Source: Agapanthus africanus
Taxonomy: Eukaryota; Streptophyta; Magnoliopsida; Asparagales; Amaryllidaceae
Reading direction: 5' to 3'
DNA length: 64,000 nucleotides
NCBI GenBank assembly: GCA_030015575.1
Contig: CM057338.1
Span: forward strand, 310,251,827-310,315,826
The position numbers were made by a program, and so were the translations under genes. Below, one piece after another: positions 13,447 to 23,378 of this stretch (position 1 is its first letter; every line of letters starts with the position of its first letter). Under the pieces are notes generated by a model. The model saw only the letters and a program-made list of their open reading frames with translations, made no database searches and had not been told where the DNA came from.

Positions 13447-14498
13447 ATGGCAGACAAGAATTTGAAGACGTACCAAAGGCGTGTTGACGAAGCCGCCATG
13501 CTTGGAGTAATACGTGGGATGTTGGAGAATCAAAAGCGACAGACCGAGCTGATCCAGCAGCAAGCTGAATCTTTTCAGAAAGGTTTGCGGACCGTTCAGC
13601 AGTCCGTGAACAATGTTGTGGCCAGACCAGGAGATGTATGGGTACCGTGGCGGATTTCAGGAGACTGGGTCTGTCTGTCTTTACTGGCCTGGAGGAGCCG
13701 TTGCCAGCGGAGCAGTGGCTAGTTGACACGGAGAACTTACTCATTGCAGCTCAAATCCCAGATGATAAGAGGGTGGATGTGGTACGCATCCAGTTGGTGG
13801 ATTACGCCCGTGAATGGTGGCTTGTGGAGGAGACCCGCTTGCCCAAGCCGATCAAGTGGGTGGATTTTTCAAAGAGTTTCCTGGAGAAGTTCTTCCCGCG
13901 GACTGCACGGGAAGAAATGGAGGAGAAGTTCATCAGTCTAAGGCAGAATGGTGCACCTGTATATGTACATGTAGCTGAGTGGACGCGGCTCAGTAGGTTC
14001 GCTAGATCTTTAGTTGCCAACGATGCGGATAGGGCAAGGAGGTTCATGCACAGTTTGGATGTGGACATCCAGAGGCAGATTGTCTCCCTGGGTTTGACCA
14101 CTTTCTCACAGGTACTTACGGCGGCCCGAGAACAGCAGAGCTTATTTGGGAAGACTGAGGGTTCACAGCAGATAGCAATCACAGTACGGAAGCCGGCTTT
14201 TGCACCGAACCGAGCACATGGACGCAGGGGTATTCCAATGAACCGTCGTGGCATAACACCGATGAAGAAGCCTGTTGTTGATCATAGAAGGAGCGTGATT
14301 TGTGACTACTGCCGTCTACCTGGACACGTGCAAAAAGATTGTCGAAGGAGGCAAGGACTCTGTTTGGTTTGTGGAGCGGCGGATCACACTATCAACACTT
14401 GTCCGTCGAAGCTTCGCACGAAGGATGATGGTCAGAAGCCAGCGCAGAAACCGTTTCAAGGACAGAAGCAGCTGACTCAAGGACCCAATCAGTCTTGA
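13447..14498 (+). pseudogene. gag: Ty3/gypsy gag (frameshifted)
   Basis: This encodes the capsid/nucleocapsid part of the gag-pol polyprotein. It starts MADKNLKTYQRR with a helical region, then loses frame near 13630 (one-base change) and continues in the next frame as VADFRRLGLSVFTGLEEPLPAEQW. That is the retrotransposon gag fold, including EWW and FLEKFFP blocks. Near the end are two CCHC zinc knuckles, CDYCRLPGHVQKDC and CLVCGAADHTINTC. A TGA at 14496 interrupts the frame; translation beyond it continues in the same frame into protease (AFTLTAEEAKAS), so the gene was once gag-pol fused. I chose 13447 as start because it is the first ATG before the conserved region. Confidence 0.85.
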
Positions 14499-15762
14499 GC
14501 TTTTACCTTGACGGCTGAGGAAGCTAAGGCTTCAGGAGAAGTTGTTTCAGGTATTCTACTTGTTCATGGTTTTCCCGCACTAGCGTTATTTGATTCTGGT
14601 GCATCCCACTGTTTTATGTCGTCCAAGTTTATAGCTACACACTCGATTACCTGCATGACCCTGTCTAGTTTCTGGGACATACACACTGGGAATGGGAAAA
14701 TCATATCTAGTAGAGAGTGTAAGGATTGTGCAGTTGTTGTTTGCGGACGGGAGCTTTTTGCAGATTTCTTGGTGATTGATACGGGCAGCTATGAAGTCGT
14801 CTTGGGAATGGATTTTCTCGGTACTTTCCAGGCTCGCATTGATTGTAGGTAAAAGAAAGTAATTTTACAGATTCCCGGACATCCCAAGTTTGTCTTTACT
14901 GGAGGAAGCAGTTCTGTCGGGCCAGTCAAGTTTAGGGCTAGGCCGACAACTAATGTTCTTTCGTCGATGGAGGTTGCTCAAGATGAAACGCCAGCTGTTC
15001 TTCGAGATTTCATGGATGTGTTTGAAGATATATCAGGATTACCACCGAAGTGAGACGTGGAGTTCGCGATTGATCTTATTCCTGGTGCAGCGCCAGTATC
15101 TAAAGTGTATTATCCAATGGCACCAGTAGAATTGGAAGAAGTTAAGAAGCAAGTTACTGAATTACTTGAGAAGGGTTGGATTCGAAGCAGTAACTCGCCT
15201 TGGGAAGCTCCAGTTCTTCTAGTCATGAAGAAAGATGGCACAAGAAGGATGTGCATCGATTATCGAGAATTAAACCGGGTGACTATTAAAAACAAGTACC
15301 CGATCCCTCGCATTGGCGAACTATTTGAGCAGCTTAGTGGCGCGAGGGTATTCTCGAAGCTGGATTTGCGATCCGGATATCATTAGGTCCGAGTGAAAAC
15401 AGAAGATATTTGCAAGATGGCGTTCCGAACTCGATATGGACATTACGAGTACTTAGTGATGCCCTTCGGAGTAACGAATGCACCGGCGATATTCATGGAC
15501 TTGATGAACCGAATCTTTTCACCATTCTTGGACCAGTTTATAGTGGTGTTCATTGATGATATTCTGGTCTATTCAAAGAGTATTGAAGAGCATGCAGAAC
15601 ATTTGAAGATCGCACTGCAGACGCTGAGGCAAGAAAAATTATATGCAAAGATGAGCAAGTGCGAGTTTTGGCTGGAAGAAGTAAAGTTTTTGGGGCATAT
15701 CGTGTCTGGTGACGGAATCGCTGTTGATCCCGAAAAGATTGCAGCAGTTCGAGATTGGCCGG
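14499..15762 (+). pseudogene. pol: Ty3/gypsy pol, N-terminal part: protease and reverse transcriptase
   Basis: The aspartic protease motif LFDSGASHCF lies at about 14589-14618. Reverse transcriptase follows with [39 protein letters not shown] and the catalytic [11 protein letters not shown] (about 15550-15585). In-frame stops occur at 14850 (TAA), about 15051 (TGA) and 15384 (TAG, where glutamine is usual after GYH). All pieces share one frame, so the damage is by point changes. The frame ends in RDWP at 15762, where the family-L element was inserted; it resumes at 23379. Confidence 0.9.
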
Positions 15763-17487
15763 TGATCGTACGCTTTTGGCGTGTCGGATGTTCAAAGTTC
15801 TAAAGTTATAACCGCGATCAGGACGGTGTCGCTATGCAGCTAGCCGGTTGAGCACGGGTCGATCCACAGGGAGATGGTTGTATGTCCGTTCGAGTTTTAG
15901 ACGAGTCAATAAAGAATGTGTATATGTTTGTTCAGTTCTATCCTAAATGTTCGTATTTATGTTCAAGTAAGCTTGTTAAGGTTAAGGTCGGTTAGTAGAG
16001 TTAGGATTAGTCTTGTGCTTGTCTTTTGCCATTCTTAATACGGTGTTGGGATAATCGAAAGTAGCGGGGATTAGGAGAACATAGGAATAGGATTTGCGAG
16101 TTTAAGCAAGCTTTCCAACGCTAAATCCATTCCTAGTGCCCCTTGTCCGTCCGCTAAATACGCTTATTTCCAACCCTCGGCCAAACACCCGCAACCATGT
16201 ATCGAATTAAGTCACAACTACATGTCACGTTGTAGTGCGCTTAAAGGACTTCTCGACTTAGGTCGTGGCTACATGTCACGTATAGCGCGCCTAAGCGAGG
16301 GGGTTGCGTTTGTTTGGTCGGGGTTCGTTTCAAGATGTTTGGCGAAGAGAAGCACAAGGGATTTCTCCGTCCCTCATACCACCTTCCTTAGCCTTAACAA
16401 GAGGAAAATTATTCACACATCATAAAAGAAAAGAAAACAAAACAAGAAGGAAGAAAAGAGAAAAAATACGGTTTTACAAATGAAGCAAGCTAACTCTTGG
16501 GTCCTCACCTTAGCAAGGAACTCCGTCAAGTATCATCGCTTGAAAATACGGATAAAAGAAGAAAAGAAAAGAGAACAAGAAAAGAAATAACAGCAACTAA
16601 TTAACAACAAGAATTGAAATTACAATACAAGATAATAAAATTACAAGACAATAAATAAAAGAGACAAGATAAAAATAGCCCTCATCTTCATTTCATCATC
16701 CACTCAATACTCTCACTACATTTTAATGGAGGAAGACATGAAGAAGAAGAAGAAGAAGAAGCTAAACTAAACTATACTAAAAGAGATGGGAAAAGAAGAC
16801 ATGAAGAAGACCCTTGGCTTGGCACAAAACTGGGCTGTTTATAGGCTGTGTGTTGAAACCCTAGGGCAACATTCTGGCCCTAAATATAAAGACCAAACTA
16901 CCCCCAAAATTTGGTCAGATGATGACACTAAACCGCGGCGGATCTGCCGCGAAAACCCACATTTGGCGGCGGTTCCGCCGCGGTTTTGTGGAATTGGGGT
17001 CTCGTATTTTCTGGGTTTCCTTGTGTTGCTATCTTATGTTGTTCTACATGTCCCAAATTGCAAAATGCCTTCACAATTTCTTCAGATCTACACAGTCCAA
17101 ACATAGCTTCACTTTTGATTGATTTGACCTTTCTCCCTCGAGCTCCGCGCACCCATTGATTCTTGTGCTGCCTCCCTCTCGTGCTTTGTGCTTCCCCTCT
17201 CGTGCTTTGTGCTTGTCCGAGACACGAATGACCACTGTCATTTGTCTTGTCTCTGGAACTGGTACGCGGCACTGGACGGATACGGATGATCGGAACCCGT
17301 CTTTTATCTGCTGGCAACAGATGTTCTGGATTTTGGCGTAACAGTGGAGATTTTGTATCATTTGCGTTATTTTGGACTAGGAACCTGTAGACTGTAAATA
17401 TGTAGCAAACACGGATTAAAAGCACCTACCTATAAACAAACAAGTATAAGAATGGGCGGTATTAAATGTAATATTCTAGTGTGAACA
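15763..17487 (-). repeat. 3' LTR of the family-L element
   Basis: It is 1725 bases, on the minus strand running TGTTCACACTAG to TACGATCA. Only about one of the outermost 135 positions differs from the partner at 21660-23378. Open frames inside it (for example 16928-17425 on the minus strand) recur in every family-L LTR and are not genes. Confidence 0.92.
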
Positions 17488-17502
17488 AATACCCCCAAAC
17501 TT
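17488..17502 (-). other. Polypurine tract of the family-L element
   Basis: On the minus strand AAGTTTGGGGGTATT abuts the 3' LTR. Two further copies of the same AAGTTTGGGGGG-type block lie inside the element at about 18740 and 18871 (see findings). Confidence 0.75.
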
Positions 17503-18905
17503 AACTTTTGCTCGTCCCGAGCAAAACCAATTATTCACAAAAAGTCCTAACCTCACTTTCGCAGGGAACGCGATTGCACTGAGCTCGTGCAACAAGCCGT
17601 TAAACCTCTAGGTGTCCTTAGTAGGAGGAGTGTTGTCTCCTGAGGGTTTTCAGCGGATACTACCCACAAAATCCCGTCAAGCTAGTTCATAAGTTAACGT
17701 TGATTTTACTCCTACAGTTCAGTATTTACGTTAGAAATTCTATCATCCTAACTTAGAAACATCCAACCCTAATGCTTCACACCTCCTTTCTATTTAACTT
17801 CAGATCTTATACGTTCCAAAAAAGTTTAGAAAGATGTTGGTATCTCCTGAGTTTTCCTTCTAAATTGCAGTCTTAAATCACCGATTTTTATCAATTTTAC
17901 AGAAAACACAAGTCTTATTCTTCATTTCTATCTTTTATCCAAACATCGATTGTATACCCCTACGTGTGTGTAAATTTGCACCCCTACACTTGAGAATTCA
18001 ATTCAAGCTATAGTACCCTTACCCTAATACCTAATACTATTTCTTTTCATTTAATGATGGACGGTGTTGCTCACACACCTTTCATACGACTATTAATGCT
18101 TCTTGAGGCACTAACGGCCGATTACTGAATGTGTGAACTTAAAGCGTAATTAGCAGTTTTCAAGTCTTGATTTTATTTCTTTTTCTTCTTCTTTTTCTTT
18201 TTCAAGACCGGATATATTTTTCAATATGCTCTTTTGGTGTTTAGCCTTAAATACCGTTTTTTTCTTTCATTCTAGGCTTTTAGGCAAGAGTATTTCTAGG
18301 TATCCTCTACTATCCCAAGTTTCAAGGTGCGTGTATGTGCAGTTTGTAGGGTATATACTTTCTAAATTTGGACTCAAGAATAGAAACTATTTTTCAGACT
18401 TATCCTTCAGTAAAACTTCAATACTTTCCCTTCATCTTGATTTAACTCAAGAACTGAACTCAAGATTACCTATTTCTCAAAAAAACTGTAAGGATGTATA
18501 CTTACCAAAGTTAGACAGAATGAGGGTTATTTTTAGGGTTTTCAACTCCTAAGCCTAGGATTTAGTTATTTCTAACATATCAACTAAGCTTTCAGAATAA
18601 AAATCTAAGTTAACCTATTAGCTAACTTGACGACAAAGTTTTTATATTTTTGGAAAAAATTTCGATTTTTATGGGTTTTTAATAAGGTATGCAAATGCAA
18701 AATATACAAATGAATGCGAAGGAAGAAAGTTTACCGAGCACCCCCCAAACTTAAACTTGACAGTGCCCTCACTGTCAGGCTACACCAAGAGGGTCAAAAT
18801 TGTCGGTGCCTCCCTAAAAACAAATTATATACAAAACAAAAAGGAAAACAAAAAATATATACAAAAAAGGTCCCCCCAAACTTAAGTAAAACAGTGTTTC
18901 CACTG
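17503..18905 (-). other. Non-coding 3' interior of the family-L element
   Basis: This 1.4-kb stretch between the stop of the long open frame and the polypurine tract shows no retrotransposon domain in any frame. It includes two polypurine-like blocks at about 18740-18753 and 18871-18884 and an imperfect inverted repeat GACAGTG...CACTGTC at about 18758-18777. Confidence 0.5.
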
Positions 18906-20603
18906 TTAAGCATTGAAGTTCAGGATCGGAGGGAAAGAGAATAGTATCAATCTATACAAGGCCTTACACAGACCAAAAGTTAACACCAACCATTCAAAGA
19001 TTTTATCGTTATAAAGCGACGGTTGGTAAAAGAATGGAGTGTAGAGAAAAGAAATAAGAAACACGCGAGACCGTGTGGGGATAGAAGTGGCGTCCGGTCT
19101 CGGTGGAAGAGAAGAATGGCGGATGGGAGAAAGAAGTGGAATACGAACTTGAGAGTGGAAATAGAGCGAATAAATTAGCACAATTTGTGATGACCGATGC
19201 GTAAAAAGCGATTGTGCTAATCTATCAACCCGTCGAGAAATGGGGTCAAATCCCTCAAGATTCGTGAGAAGCCATGGGTACGCCGAACTTAGTAAACCAG
19301 ACATAAGAAATGAAAATGATACGGTTTCTTGTAAGGTCGGAACGATGGAAAGGATGGAGGTAGGTGATTGAGGAAGGTTATCGGTTAAAGGTTCAGGAGG
19401 GTGTACACAGTCAATGAAAGGAACAGGATGAATTGGAAAATCCGACTCATCAATTAAAACTGGTTCATCCTCAGTACTATCCTCAATAGTCTCCTCAAAA
19501 TTCAGCTTATCCAAGCAAATTTCATCAAAATCAAGACGCATATGAAGTTCGTGAAAAATAGTTAAAGACCCGGGATGATGAATTGGAAAGAAAAACTCAT
19601 CCAAAACTGTGGGTTCATCATCCAAAATATTCCCAGCGTCAATATCCTCAATCAAGTGAAAATCAATTTTCTCAGACACCTCATCAAGAGCATGGATTTT
19701 AATCAATTCTGGTTCTAAGATGGAGGTGTAGAGATCAAAAGGTTTGAGATAGGTTTCACTCGAAAGGGACCCTTCACAATCGGGTAAATCAAATACTACA
19801 AAGTCACACAACTCACTAATACTTCTATCTTTAATTGGTGAATCGTTTGGATTACTTGATAGCCTTTCAGAACAGGAGTTGTGGGATTCAATTTGGGATG
19901 GGTAGGTTTGATTTGGAAGGGTGTACAGCTCACTCTCTCCACTCAAATTCACAGCCTGTCCTACCGCCTCATCATACATTGGAAAATGTGGAGCTAGTTG
20001 GAAACTAGCTACCGGGTAAGTAGGTTGCATGAGGGCGGCCATGGACGCATTCAAATCCATTATCTGTTGGTACGACGCTACCCTAAAGTCTTCCAATGAC
20101 TGTTCCAGACTAGACATGGGTTGTGAAGGGATTTCAGTAAAAGAATTAAAGTTGTTTTGGTACTGGAAACCCCCACATGACGGTTCAGAAGCAATGTCTA
20201 GGGAAGGTGTAAAAGTCGGGTGGGACTGATAGGAATTGAATGGCTGGACAGGGGTAGGATCAACATTTGGATACGAAGGTGAATGGAATTGTTGATCCCA
20301 AGAATTTGAAGTGGTGAAAGGAGTGAAAGATCGGTTACGAGATTGTTCAATATTTTCAGCGATGGACAAAGGACGACTTGCAAAAGGGGTATCAACATAA
20401 ACGGGTGGGGGAGGTTGAAAAGATTGATACAAAGTGGATTGCGGAGGGCAAGTGTTTGTCCTAGACGCGTCTATCTGATCTTTCAAAGAAATTTTAGGCA
20501 TGGAGGGGTCGTTCGAAATTCGACTAAAGCATGAACTGTAAGAAGTGATGTCTGGTTGTGGATACCAAAGTTCGGCAAGAGTTTTTCTAGGTGGGGTACC
20601 CAT
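18906..20603 (-). CDS. Uncharacterised 565-residue protein of the family-L element
   Basis: This is the only long open frame of the element and has no stop or frameshift. The start MGTPPRKTLAELWYPQPD faintly recalls the beginning of Athila-type gag (RTLxELxxPD), and SLEQSLEDFRVASYQQIMDLNASM (about residues 165-190) recalls the helical part of such gags that precedes the nucleocapsid region; both are my inference. Residues 30-160 are rich in P, S, Q and aromatic residues. Residues 240-430 are acidic with repeated DE/EP blocks, including two similar stretches, DEPTVLDEFFFPIH and DEPVLIDESDFPIH. The last 100 residues are hydrophobic and basic. No zinc knuckle, protease or polymerase motif is present. 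It may be a remodelled gag or a product used by the parasite element; the function is unknown. Confidence 0.6.
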   Translation of the reverse strand: MGTPPRKTLAELWYPQPDITSYSSCFSRISNDPSMPKISLKDQIDASRTNTCPPQSTLYQSFQPPPPVYVDTPFASRPLSIAENIEQSRNRSFTPFTTSNSWDQQFHSPSYPNVDPTPVQPFNSYQSHPTFTPSLDIASEPSCGGFQYQNNFNSFTEIPSQPMSSLEQSLEDFRVASYQQIMDLNASMAALMQPTYPVASFQLAPHFPMYDEAVGQAVNLSGESELYTLPNQTYPSQIESHNSCSERLSSNPNDSPIKDRSISELCDFVVFDLPDCEGSLSSETYLKPFDLYTSILEPELIKIHALDEVSEKIDFHLIEDIDAGNILDDEPTVLDEFFFPIHHPGSLTIFHELHMRLDFDEICLDKLNFEETIEDSTEDEPVLIDESDFPIHPVPFIDCVHPPEPLTDNLPQSPTSILSIVPTLQETVSFSFLMSGLLSSAYPWLLTNLEGFDPISRRVDRLAQSLFTHRSSQIVLIYSLYFHSQVRIPLLSPIRHSSLPPRPDATSIPTRSRVFLISFLYTPFFYQPSLYNDKIFEWLVLTFGLCKALYRLILFSFPPILNFNA

Positions 20604-21640
20604 GTTATGAAGAGAGAAAGAAAGAAAGGAAGAGAAAAGGAGGGGAAAAAGAATGTGGATTTTTTTTAAATTTTTATTAAAAGAAAAAAAATGTTTGTTT
20701 TTGGAGTTTTGAAAATTGTTTGTTTGAAAGAATACGGAATTATGGGACTAAAATTTACAAGCACAATCACAATCACAAAATGCACAAACACACCTAGAGC
20801 TAGGGTCACCTAGGTCAGCTAGACAGCTTCTAACTGTTCCAAAGGGCTAAAAATAGGACATCAAACCGCCTCTTCACCGCCAATTGCGGCCAGGTAAGTG
20901 CCAGGTAAGTGGGAGGATCCCTACTACGAAAGTAGTAGTCCTAATTAAGTAACCACTTGCTTTAGACACACTTTCCTAGACACCGCAAAGTCAGGTTAGG
21001 ATAAACGGCCGATGTCTACAACTAGTCCTCTGTCCTATTGAGCACGACGTCCTTAGGGCTGAGTCTAGTATTTTTTTATTAGCTCAAGGTAATGCGTATG
21101 CAATTAGTGATTTGTGGAGTCTTAGGAAGGGTGATGAAATCCCCACCCAATCTGAATTGGTGTTATAGCCCCTTAATGTCCGTATTAATATATGCAAAGC
21201 GGCAAACAAACAAAATCTAAAACAACAAAAATTTATTTGGCGGCTGTGCAATTCTGTGCAAAGAAACCTGCAGAAAATACAGTATAGTGGAATTCACAGA
21301 GAAGATAAAAGGACAGAGAAAGGGCAGAAAAAAAATTGGGGCACTGAGGCCTCAATACGGCCGCAGAAACACGGCCAAAGCCACTCTTTGACCACGGTTC
21401 CACAGTCAAACAGTGGTATTGGTGCCTCTGGTTTGGTTCCCTGCACTCCCCTTGATCTCTACTCCAAAATAAAATGCTCTGTTTCCTGATTAGATTACTG
21501 TACTTGCTCCAGATTAGCCTGCACACTTGCACACAAAAATTATCAAAAATAACAAATGGATTTTATTATTATTTTTATTTATAAATATATACAAGAAGAA
21601 TATTAACCCGAATAACAAGAAAGAAAATACGCTACCGTCT
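20604..21640 (-). other. Leader region of the family-L element
   Basis: This stretch of about 1 kb between the primer site and the start of the 565-codon frame is AT-rich. I see no domain or conserved structure in it. Confidence 0.45.
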
Positions 21641-21657
21641 CCCCGGCAACGGCGCCA
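21641..21657 (-). other. Primer-binding site (tRNA-Asp type) of the family-L element
   Basis: On the minus strand TGGCGCCGTTGCCGGGG begins two bases from the 5' LTR. This is the complement of a plant tRNA-Asp 3' end and is the site typical of Athila-type elements. It fixes the orientation of the element. Confidence 0.85.
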
Positions 21658-21659
21658 TT

Positions 21660-23378
21660 TGATCGCACGCTTTTGGCGTGTCGGATGTTCAAAGTTCTAA
21701 AGTTATAACCGCGATCAGGACGGTGTCGCTATGCAGCTAGCCGGTTGAGCACGGGTCGATCCACAGGGAGATGGTTGTATGTCCGTTCGAGTTTTAGACG
21801 AGTCAATAAAGAATGTGTATATGTTTGTTCAGTTCTATCCTAAGTGTTCGTATTTATGTTCAAGTAAGCTTGTTAAGGTTAAGGCCGGTTAGTAGAGTTA
21901 GGATTAGTCTTGTGCTTGCCTTTTGCCATTCTTAATACGGTGTTGGGATAATCGAAAGTAGCGGGGATTAGGAGAACATAGGAATGGGATTTGCGAGTTT
22001 AAGTAAGTTTTCCAACGCTAAATCCATTCCTAGTGCCCCTTGTCCGTCCGCTAAATACGCTTATTTCCAACTCTCGGCCAAACACCCGCAACCATGTATC
22101 CAATTAAGTCACAACTACATGTCACGTTGTAGTACGCTTAAAGGACTTCTCTACTTAGGTCGCGGCTACATGTCACGTATAGCGCGCCTAAGCGAGGGGG
22201 TTGCGTTTGTTTGGTCGGGGTTCGTTTCAAGATGTTTGGCGAAGAGAAGCACAAGGGATTTCTCCGTCCCTCATACCACCTTCCTTAGCCTTAACAAGAG
22301 GGAAATTATTCACACATCATAAAAGAAAAGAAAACAAAACAAGAAGGAAGAAAAGAGAAAAAATACGGTTTTACAAATGAAGCAAGCTAACTCTTGGGTC
22401 CTCACCTTAGCAAGGAACTCCGTCAAGTATCATCGCTTGAAAATACGGATAAAAGAAGAAAAGAAAAGAGAACAAGAAAAGAAATAACAGCAACTAATTA
22501 ACAACAAGAATTGAAATTACAATACAAGATAATAAAATTACAAGACAATAAATAAAAGAGACAAGATAAAAATAGCCCTCATCTTCATTTCATCATCCAC
22601 TCAATACTCTCACTACATTTTAATGGAGGAAGAAATGAAGAAGAAGAAGAAGCTAAACTAAACTATACTAAAAGAGATGGGAAAAGAAGACATGAAGAAG
22701 ACCCTTGGCTTGGCACAAAACTGGGCTATTTATAGGCTGCGTGCTGAAACCCTACGGCAACATTCTGGCCCTAAATACAAAGACCAAACTACCCCCAAAA
22801 TTTGGTCAGATGATGACACTAAACCGCGGCGGATCCGCCGCGAAAACCCACATTTAGCGGCGGTTCCGCCGCGGTTTTGTGGAATTGGGGTCTCGTATTT
22901 TCTGGGTTTCCTTGTGTTGCTATCTTATGTTGTTCTACATGTCCCAAATTGCAAAATGCCTTCACAATTTCTTCAGATCTGCACAGTCCAAACATAGCTT
23001 CACTTTTGATTGATTTGACCTGTCTCCCTCGAGCTCCGCGCACCCATTGATTCTTGTGCTGCCTCCCTCTCGTGCTTTGTGCTGCCCCTCTCGTGCTTTG
23101 TGCTTGTCCGAGATACGAATGACCACTGTCATTTGTCTTTTCTCTGGAACTGGTATGCGGCACTGGACGGATACGGATGATCGGAACCCGGCTTTTATCT
23201 GCTGGCAACAGATGTTCTGGATTTTGGCGTAACAGTGGAGATTTTGTATCATTTGCGTTATTTTGGACTAGGAACCTGTAGACTGTAAATATGTAGCAAA
23301 CACGGATTAAAAGCACCTACCTATAAACAAACGAGCATAAGAATGGGCGGTATTAAATATAATATTCTAGTGTGAACA
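21660..23378 (-). repeat. 5' LTR of the family-L element
   Basis: It is 1719 bases, running on the minus strand from TGTTCACACTAG to CGATCA. A TATA box lies at 22727-22734. A GC-rich inverted repeat about 90-150 bases upstream of the box is intact here. Confidence 0.92.
22727..22734 (-). promoter_or_regulatory. TATA box of the family-L 5' LTR
   Basis: TATAAATA on the minus strand corresponds in position to the boxes at 534 and 53961 in the older copies. It is the likely core promoter for the element RNA carrying the 565-codon frame. Confidence 0.6.

Larger units (their letters stand above)
15763..23378 (-). mobile_element. Family-L LARD-type LTR retrotransposon (young)
   Basis: This is a complete element on the minus strand. 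The 5' LTR is 21660-23378, the tRNA-Asp-type primer site 21641-21657, the polypurine tract 17488-17502 and the 3' LTR 15763-17487. GCCGG flanks both ends (15758-15762 and 23379-23383). The LTRs are nearly identical. The 4.17-kb interior has no protease, reverse transcriptase or integrase but holds one 565-codon open frame. It fits a large non-autonomous (LARD) element, probably mobilised by an Athila/Tat-type relative because of the primer site; that is inference. It is the last arrival in the nest. Confidence 0.88.

Noticed and set aside
16928..17425. 165-codon minus-strand frame, also at 22819-23316
   Set aside because: It lies wholly inside the family-L LTR, spans the TATA and GC inverted-repeat region, and is broken in the older LTR copies; it looks like chance open sequence.
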